From Deltaproteobacteria bacterium UBA6601 (lineage in GTDB: Bacteria; Myxococcota_A; UBA796; UBA9615): a stretch of DNA of 10,886 bases. The notes beneath the pieces were generated by a model. It did no database searches, was not told the DNA's origin, and worked only from the letters and a program-made list of their open reading frames with translations. The translations under genes were made by a program, and so were the position numbers. Of the stretch, positions 7,701-10,886 are shown one piece after another. Every line of letters begins with the position of its first letter. The first letter of the stretch is position 1. The stretch covers positions 3,158-14,043 of the forward strand of contig DJIF01000097.1 in NCBI GenBank assembly GCA_002433485.1, read 5' to 3'.

Positions 7701-8152
7701 GCGGAAGCTACACCTGGACCGGATCCAGGTTCAGAAGCGACTTCAACTCAGCAAGCAGCATGTTCGGTGCGGTCAGCGCCGGCGACAAGCTGCCTTACGT
7801 CCCGGAACACCAGGGCGCTGGCCACCTGACCCTCGTCTCACCCATCAGCTCATTTGAACTGGCTGTTACTGCCCAGAGCCCAATGCGAGACCTCCCAGGC
7901 CAGGGCGAGATCGCTGCAGATGCGTTGATCCCAGAACATGCAACCCTGGAGTTGGCAGCCCACCTTAGGTTGCTGCCGCACCTGTCGATCTATGCGACCG
8001 TCAATAACCTCACCAACGCCAGCTACCTGACGGCCAAGCGGCCTTATGGAAGCAGAGGGACCCGACCGGTACACGCAATGTTTGGACTGAAAGTAGCCGC
8101 AGCGCCAAGCCGCAGTAGCCTCTGGGACATCGTTGACGACGGACGTCGCTAG
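4760..8152 (+). CDS. Fatty-acid hydroxylase/sterol desaturase fused to FecA-like TonB-dependent receptor
   Basis: This is one uninterrupted frame of 1130 residues. Residues 1-310 are a membrane di-iron hydroxylase: hydrophobic segments near 20-41, 83-103, 121-140 and 186-224, with histidine clusters H143-x3-H147, H156-x2-H159-H160, H174, H228/H230 and H249-x2-H252-H253. Residues 310-350 look like a signal peptide (Arg/Ser-rich start, core near 325-342, possible cleavage near Ala349/350). Residues 360-404 are a nine-unit acidic linker. Next come a TonB-box-like ETISVIA (418-424) and a plug domain with GLRPNIGLRG, MEDGILLAPAPYSAP, VEVFKGAAAIRHGPNTIGG and RPIPTG, all typical of FecA-type receptors. 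A ~560-residue barrel ends in RPYGSRGTRPVHAMFGLKV with an unusual ~17-residue tail. The receptor would import ferric citrate or another metal chelate. The start overlaps the imelysin stop (ATGATTGA). No Shine-Dalgarno precedes the internal ATG at 5744. Confidence 0.88.
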   Translation: MIEPGSIDWQLLLSPLLDPTHRLFWPFLLSSLALAVLAWGWERAFSQQESEPGGLLAFLFPSTVWLHRSALLDYRLLIFKQVTRLLLVIPWGLTTFTATAWVVHRLHDLFGSPSTPAVEPWLLTLVYSAVLFLVWDLSRYILHRLLHRLPLLWQFHQVHHSAEVLTPITFYRTHPVESFLYWFRGIVATALVAGPFFWLFGGKAQMWQLVGVHAVGFGFNLLGGNLRHSHVWLSWGHAVERWFISPAQHQLHHSRDPAHHNCNYGSWLSLWDRLSGGLILAGPKQALDFGLDRCNHAPDRLLQVLLRPFLATSRILSRSIGQAVTPILMAALLLSLTTGVTALPASGLAAEPQPVSTTTDPDSGDPDSGDPDSGDSDGGDSDGGDSDGGDSDGGDSDGGDSDGAEQDPSKTSSPELRETISVIARRSGPARVAGSAHTVDQETLELFEHNDIHKVLAPVPGVYIREEDGFGLRPNIGLRGASSDRSSKITLMEDGILLAPAPYSAPAAYYFPLSTRMVGVEVFKGAAAIRHGPNTIGGAINMQTRPIPTGPDANLDIALGTYQTEKVHIHGGTRTDWGGFLIEGVHLASGGFKQIDGGGNTGFVKQELMFKGRLNTPLNQAVVSAWELKLGYSRERSNETYLGLSRDDFEAAPNRRYAASQLGLMKWQRTQLEFAWQLQAGSNFELRAVGYHHGFQRAWRKVNGFASGPSLRDILDHPDAGQSAVFFAILRGEEDSQSARQQLRLGTNDRQYHSYGAVITANWRKEFKKLESNTEFGIRLHGDQIERNHFEEAYAMQQGQLTSADSEPVTTLQNIGKAFAFAGHVHEELNIGPFTAVPGLRLEVIRSSMDNLLADQQSAATRAILLPGLGLHLQARPWLSFLAGVHRGFSPASPGQAAEVKPEESWNIEAGARLGWQGTSAEVVGFFNNYSNLTGTCTLSSGCDQELLDQQFNAGKVFVYGLEAMFEQRFELPAGMQLRAGGSYTWTGSRFRSDFNSASSMFGAVSAGDKLPYVPEHQGAGHLTLVSPISSFELAVTAQSPMRDLPGQGEIAADALIPEHATLELAAHLRLLPHLSIYATVNNLTNASYLTAKRPYGSRGTRPVHAMFGLKVAAAPSRSSLWDIVDDGRR
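5837..5971 (+). repeat. Nine 15-bp tandem repeats encoding DPDSG/DSDGG linker
   Basis: Three exact GATCCGGACAGTGGC units are followed by five GATTCGGACGGTGGC units and one that ends in GCA. All are in frame, so copy-number change would alter linker length only. The array joins the predicted signal-peptide cleavage region to the TonB box. The two homogeneous blocks suggest separate recent expansions. Confidence 0.93.
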
Positions 8153-8189
8153 AGGCTCTTAGAGGCTCTTAGAGGCTCTTAGAGGCTCT
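8150..8189 (+). repeat. Four perfect 10-bp tandem repeats starting at the receptor stop codon
   Basis: TAGAGGCTCT is repeated four times without change. The first TAG is the stop codon of the receptor gene. The unit is nearly self-complementary (AGAG-G-CTCT). The 10-base period places a TAG in all three frames, so it also acts as an all-frame stop. Further AG/CT-rich sequence follows (CCTAGAGAGAGCG). Confidence 0.9.
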
Positions 8190-8257
8190 CCTAGAGAGAG
8201 CGCTGAGAATACGCTCAGAGATGATCCTGAAGCCGCTCTCGACCGGCCAAGCAGGAA

Positions 8258-8286
8258 GGCCCCCGCAGGAGATCCCAGCGAGGGCC
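8258..8286 (-). terminator. Terminator-like hairpin downstream of tRNA-Val
   Basis: On the minus strand, GGCCCTCGC (8286-8278) pairs with GCGGGGGCC (8266-8258) over nine positions with one G-U, closing an 11-base loop. It is followed by TTCCTGCTT. It begins nine bases after the tRNA 3' end. The tail is only moderately T-rich, so termination is plausible but not certain. Confidence 0.45.
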
Positions 8287-8294
8287 GCAAGAAA

Positions 8295-8369
8295 TGGTGG
8301 GCGATACTGGATTTGAACCAGTGACTTCTACCGTGTGAAGGTAGCACTCTACCACTGAGTTAATCGCCC
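8295..8369 (-). tRNA. tRNA-Val: tRNA-Val (anticodon CAC)
   Basis: Read on the minus strand, acceptor GGGCGAT (8369-8363) pairs with ATCGCCC (8305-8299), followed by discriminator A and an encoded CCA. The anticodon arm is CTACC-TTCACAC-GGTAG, giving anticodon CAC, which reads the Val codon GUG. The T arm is ACTGG-TTCAAAT-CCAGT and the D arm carries the usual AGTGGTAGAGT. The 75-base length is normal for a 72-nt body plus CCA. It lies between the ndk gene and the convergent receptor operon, and no integrated element is visible at its 3' end. Confidence 0.96.
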
Positions 8370-8381
8370 TCTTCCGACTGC

Positions 8382-8400
8382 AGGCGCTTGATTAGCGCCT
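8382..8400 (-). other. 7-bp stem-loop between ndk and tRNA-Val
   Basis: AGGCGCT and AGCGCCT form a perfect seven-base stem around a five-base loop. It follows the ndk stop by about 40 bases on the minus strand and precedes the tRNA by 12. No T-tract follows, so it may be a weak terminator for ndk or a processing signal; low confidence in function. Confidence 0.4.
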
Positions 8401-8441
8401 CCGAATGGGGAGGTCAAGTGCGCCGACCAGCAGCCCCTCGC

Positions 8442-8861
8442 CTAGAGCAGTTCCGCGCTTGAGAAGAAGAAGCTGATCTCGATAGCAGCATTCTCTTCGC
8501 TGTCACTACCATGACAGGCGTTTCGCTCAATGTTGGTGGCATACATGGCACGAACCGTGCCCTCTTCCGCCTCGGCAGGGTTGGTGGCTCCCATCACCGA
8601 GCGATGATACGCAACCGCATTTTCGGCCTCGAGCACACTGACAAAGACAGGACCCTCGGTCATGAACGAGACCAGATCGTCGTAGAAGGGACGCTCCTGG
8701 TGCACAGCGTAGAAGGAACGAGCCTGGGCTTCGCTCAGGCGGGTCTTCTTACAGGCTACGATTTTCAAGCCCTTATCCTCGAAGTGCTGGAGAATCGCGC
8801 CCGCCTTGCCCGCGGCAACAGCGTCCGGCTTAACAATAGAGAGAGTTCGTTGAATGCTCAT
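8442..8861 (-). CDS. ndk: Nucleoside diphosphate kinase
   Basis: Ndk moves the gamma-phosphate from ATP to other nucleoside diphosphates through a phosphohistidine intermediate and keeps (d)NTP pools balanced in the cytosol. The 139-residue length is standard. Visible family features are the N-terminal RTLSIVKPDAV with Lys11, RPFYDDLVSFM, VMGATNPAEAEEGTVR and the active-site NACHGSDS with His117, ending in EISFFFSSAEL. The ATG at 8861 is preceded by AAGGAG eight bases upstream. It lies 93 bases downstream of sucD on the same strand. This order is sensible because succinyl-CoA synthetase makes NTP in the TCA cycle and Ndk redistributes the phosphate. No abnormality is seen. Confidence 0.98.
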   Translation of the reverse strand: MSIQRTLSIVKPDAVAAGKAGAILQHFEDKGLKIVACKKTRLSEAQARSFYAVHQERPFYDDLVSFMTEGPVFVSVLEAENAVAYHRSVMGATNPAEAEEGTVRAMYATNIERNACHGSDSEENAAIEISFFFSSAELL

Positions 8862-8954
8862 TGAGTGTGCTCCTTGAAGGTTCAGGTAAGCCGCTCCACC
8901 AAAGGGAGGAGCGAGGTTCGATGAGAGAGAAGAGCGCCTGCCGCCTAGCGGACA

Positions 8955-9857
8955 TCAGGCCATAGCCGCCTCAAGCAGGCCTCGATCACGAAGCAGGGTC
9001 TGCATGGTCTGGCCCATATCGGCAGGAGACTCAACCACCGCAATTCCAGCCTCAGCCATCGCCGCCATCTTGCTGCTGGCGGTCCCCTGGCCGCCCGAAA
9101 CGATGGCTCCGGCGTGGCCCATACGGCGTCCTGGAGGCGCTGTTTGACCAGCGATAAAGCCGACCACTGGCTTGTCCAGGTGATCGGCAATCCAAGCCGC
9201 GCCTTCCTCCTCAGCAGTGCCGCCAATCTCGCCAATCATGATGAAGCCAATGGTGTCATCGTCTTCTGCAAAGAGTTTCACCACGTCGAGGAAGGTGGTG
9301 CCGATAATGGGGTCACCGCCAATCCCTACGCAGGTAGACTGGCCTATTCCCAGCGCACTCAACTGACCTACAGCCTCATAGGTCAGGGTTCCCGAGCGCG
9401 AGAGCACCCCGATACGACCGGGCTGATGAATGTGCCCGGGCATGATGCCAATCTTGCAGGACCCAGGGCTGATCACCCCAGGGCAGTTGGGACCAACCAA
9501 TCGGGTCTTGCTGCCGGCCAGGGCCTCATTGGCCCGAACCATATCCAGGACTGGAATGCCCTCAGTGATACACACGGCCAACGGCAGTTCAGCATCCACC
9601 GCTTCGATGATCGCATCGGCAGCAAAGGGTGGCGGCACAAAGATCGCCGTTGCATTAGCGCCTGTCGCCGCAACCGCCTCACGCACCGTATCGAAGATGG
9701 GAAGCCCGTGTTGGCTATGCTCGCCGCCCCTTCCTGGGGTAACGCCACCCACAACCTGGGTTCCATAGTCAATTGCCTGGGCGGTATGAAAGGCCCCGTG
9801 CTTGCCCGTGATGCCCTGCACCAGCAGACGCGTGTCCTCATTGACCAGAATTGTCAT
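8955..9857 (-). CDS. sucD: Succinate-CoA ligase (ADP/GDP-forming), alpha subunit
   Basis: This TCA-cycle enzyme converts succinyl-CoA, phosphate and NDP to succinate, CoA and NTP as part of a complex with SucC. The 300 residues fit the family (about 290-300). An N-terminal CoA-binding Rossmann-type domain has LLVQGITGKHG (residues 11-21), and the SRSGTLTYEAV segment lies at 153-163. The ligase domain contains the phosphohistidine loop G-H248-A-G-A-I-V-S-G-G. Start ATG overlaps the sucC stop as ATGA (9857-9854), with GGGAG seven bases upstream, so the two subunits are translationally coupled. Nothing is missing or unusual. Confidence 0.98.
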   Translation of the reverse strand: MTILVNEDTRLLVQGITGKHGAFHTAQAIDYGTQVVGGVTPGRGGEHSQHGLPIFDTVREAVAATGANATAIFVPPPFAADAIIEAVDAELPLAVCITEGIPVLDMVRANEALAGSKTRLVGPNCPGVISPGSCKIGIMPGHIHQPGRIGVLSRSGTLTYEAVGQLSALGIGQSTCVGIGGDPIIGTTFLDVVKLFAEDDDTIGFIMIGEIGGTAEEEGAAWIADHLDKPVVGFIAGQTAPPGRRMGHAGAIVSGGQGTASSKMAAMAEAGIAVVESPADMGQTMQTLLRDRGLLEAAMA

Positions 9858-10886
9858 CTCTGTGCTCCCGCGGCGGCCACGGCTTCCCGCGCCCCGTCAC
9901 CCATGGAGTCCGCCGCAATAATCGGCAACCCCGAATCCTTGAGCAGCTGCTTGCCCAACTCCACATTGGTTCCAGCCAGACGGACAACCAGGGGAACCTC
10001 AAGACCGCTGTCACGAACCGCGGCAATAACCCCCTCGGCAATGGTGTCGCACTTCATGATGCCGCCGAAAATGTTGACGAAGATCGCCTTCACTTCAGGA
10101 TCTGAAGTGATGATCGAGAAGGCCGCTTTGACCTTCTCCGTGGTAGCGCCACCCCCCACATCGAGGAAGTTGGCTGGCTCTCCACCGTGCAACTTGATCG
10201 TATCCATGGTCGCCATCGCCAGGCCGGCCCCGTTGACCATGCAACCAATGTTGCCATCGAGCTTAATGAACGAGAGGCCATACTCGCCGGCCTCGACCTC
10301 GGAGGGATCCTCCTCGCTCAGATCGCGCATCTCTACGACGTCCTTGTGTCGGTAGAGAGCATTGCTATCGAAATTGATCTTGGCGTCCAGGGCCAGGACC
10401 TCGCCCGAGCCGGTCACGACCAGAGGATTGATCTCCGCCATAGAGCAGTCGTACTGCACGTATGCAGCGTAGAGACCTTTAAAAAAACCCACCGCTGAAC
10501 GCAGCTGAGTCTTTTCCTTGAGCCCGAGAGCAAAGGCAATCTGACGACATTGGTAGTCCCCAAGTCCGACCGCCGGGTCCACCCAGATCTTGTGAATCTT
10601 GTCGGGCGTCTCCTCAGCGACCTTCTCGATCTCCATGCCGCCTTCCGTCGACGCCATAATCACCAGCTGGCCAGTCTCGCGATCGAGCAGCATCCCTACA
10701 TAGAGTTCCCGAGCAATGTCGCAACCGTCTTCGATATAGAGGCGCTGAACCTCTTTACCCTGCGGGCCGGTCTGGTGGGTCACAAGGGTCATGCCAAGAA
10801 TAGCTTCGGCATGCTCTCGCACCTCAGCGATACTGCGGGCGAGCTTCACCCCGCCCCCCTTACCGCGGCCGCCGGCGTGAATCTGT
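9854..10886 (-). CDS. sucC: Succinate-CoA ligase, beta subunit, 5' end missing
   Basis: The frame runs off the right edge. The first visible residues, QIHAGGRGKGGGVKLAR, are the conserved ATP-grasp nucleotide-binding segment, which lies near residue 48 in the E. coli protein. About 45-50 N-terminal residues are therefore outside the window, and the GTG at 10849 is internal. Further hallmarks are FMASTEGG-like IMASTEGGMEIEKVAEETP, the metal-binding MAEINPLVV, LDGNIGCMVNGAGLAMATMD, HGGEPANFLDVGGGA and VNIFGGIMKCD. The C-terminal half is the ligase domain that docks with SucD. It supplies the nucleotide and succinate sites of the complex. The gene is first in the sucC-sucD-ndk order, and the promoter is outside the window. 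Confidence 0.98.
   Translation of the reverse strand, partial: QIHAGGRGKGGGVKLARSIAEVREHAEAILGMTLVTHQTGPQGKEVQRLYIEDGCDIARELYVGMLLDRETGQLVIMASTEGGMEIEKVAEETPDKIHKIWVDPAVGLGDYQCRQIAFALGLKEKTQLRSAVGFFKGLYAAYVQYDCSMAEINPLVVTGSGEVLALDAKINFDSNALYRHKDVVEMRDLSEEDPSEVEAGEYGLSFIKLDGNIGCMVNGAGLAMATMDTIKLHGGEPANFLDVGGGATTEKVKAAFSIITSDPEVKAIFVNIFGGIMKCDTIAEGVIAAVRDSGLEVPLVVRLAGTNVELGKQLLKDSGLPIIAADSMGDGAREAVAAAGAQR

Noticed and set aside
5744..8152. Separate receptor gene starting at ATG 5744
   Set aside because: No Shine-Dalgarno precedes it and the basic n-region of the signal peptide (R314, R318) would be lost. Kept only as an alternative to the fusion.
8159..8347. 62-codon minus-strand frame
   Set aside because: It overlaps the tRNA-Val gene and the repeat region and has no protein-like features.
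8511..8864. 117-codon plus-strand frame
   Set aside because: It is antisense to ndk, whose active-site motif and length are fully intact.
9114..10355. 413-codon plus-strand open frame
   Set aside because: It is antisense to sucD and sucC, whose products are unmistakable. Long antisense frames are common in high-GC genes.

Overview
The window reads as a piece of a bacterial chromosome with high GC and a Gram-negative envelope (outer-membrane receptor, lipoproteins). Asp-Asp-Asp-Asp-Ser linkers follow the lipobox of one lipoprotein and stand at the open 5' end of another gene. From general familiarity such linkers, together with a sucC-sucD-ndk block, are common in Myxococcota or 'deltaproteobacterial' environmental genomes. 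That placement is inference and was not checked by search.

Layout. (1) 1-857, plus strand: the 3' part of an unrecognised secreted or lipoprotein-like gene. (2) 941-1297, minus strand: a small TPR protein. (3) 1418-1729, plus strand: a MIP18/DUF59 (SufT-like) Fe-S assembly protein. (4) 1778-8152, plus strand: the most interesting part, an apparent iron-responsive operon. A promoter-like sequence at 1778-1806 is covered by a perfect Fur-type inverted repeat. It is followed by a DUF4856-like lipoprotein, an imelysin-family lipoprotein, and one 1130-residue reading frame that joins a membrane fatty-acid-hydroxylase/sterol-desaturase domain to a complete FecA-like TonB-dependent receptor. The three genes overlap by one and eight bases, which points to translational coupling. 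(5) 8153-8294: convergent gap with a four-unit 10-bp tandem repeat and a terminator-like hairpin. (6) 8295-8369, minus strand: tRNA-Val(CAC). (7) 8442-10886, minus strand: housekeeping genes ndk, sucD and the 3' part of sucC.

How the genes may work together: the FecA-like receptor would import an iron chelate or other metal ligand across the outer membrane. The imelysin and DUF4856 lipoproteins would be envelope-anchored accessory factors, and the di-iron-type hydroxylase would act at the inner membrane. The fused polypeptide has a signal-peptide-like segment and possible signal peptidase site near residue 350. It could therefore be a polyprotein cut into an inner-membrane enzyme and an outer-membrane receptor. 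All of this is inferred from sequence. No stretch over 300 bases lacks a gene. The gaps at 858-940 and 8862-8954 show nothing I can name with confidence, and the divergent gap 1298-1417 (between the TPR and MIP18 genes) must hold promoters but shows no convincing one.
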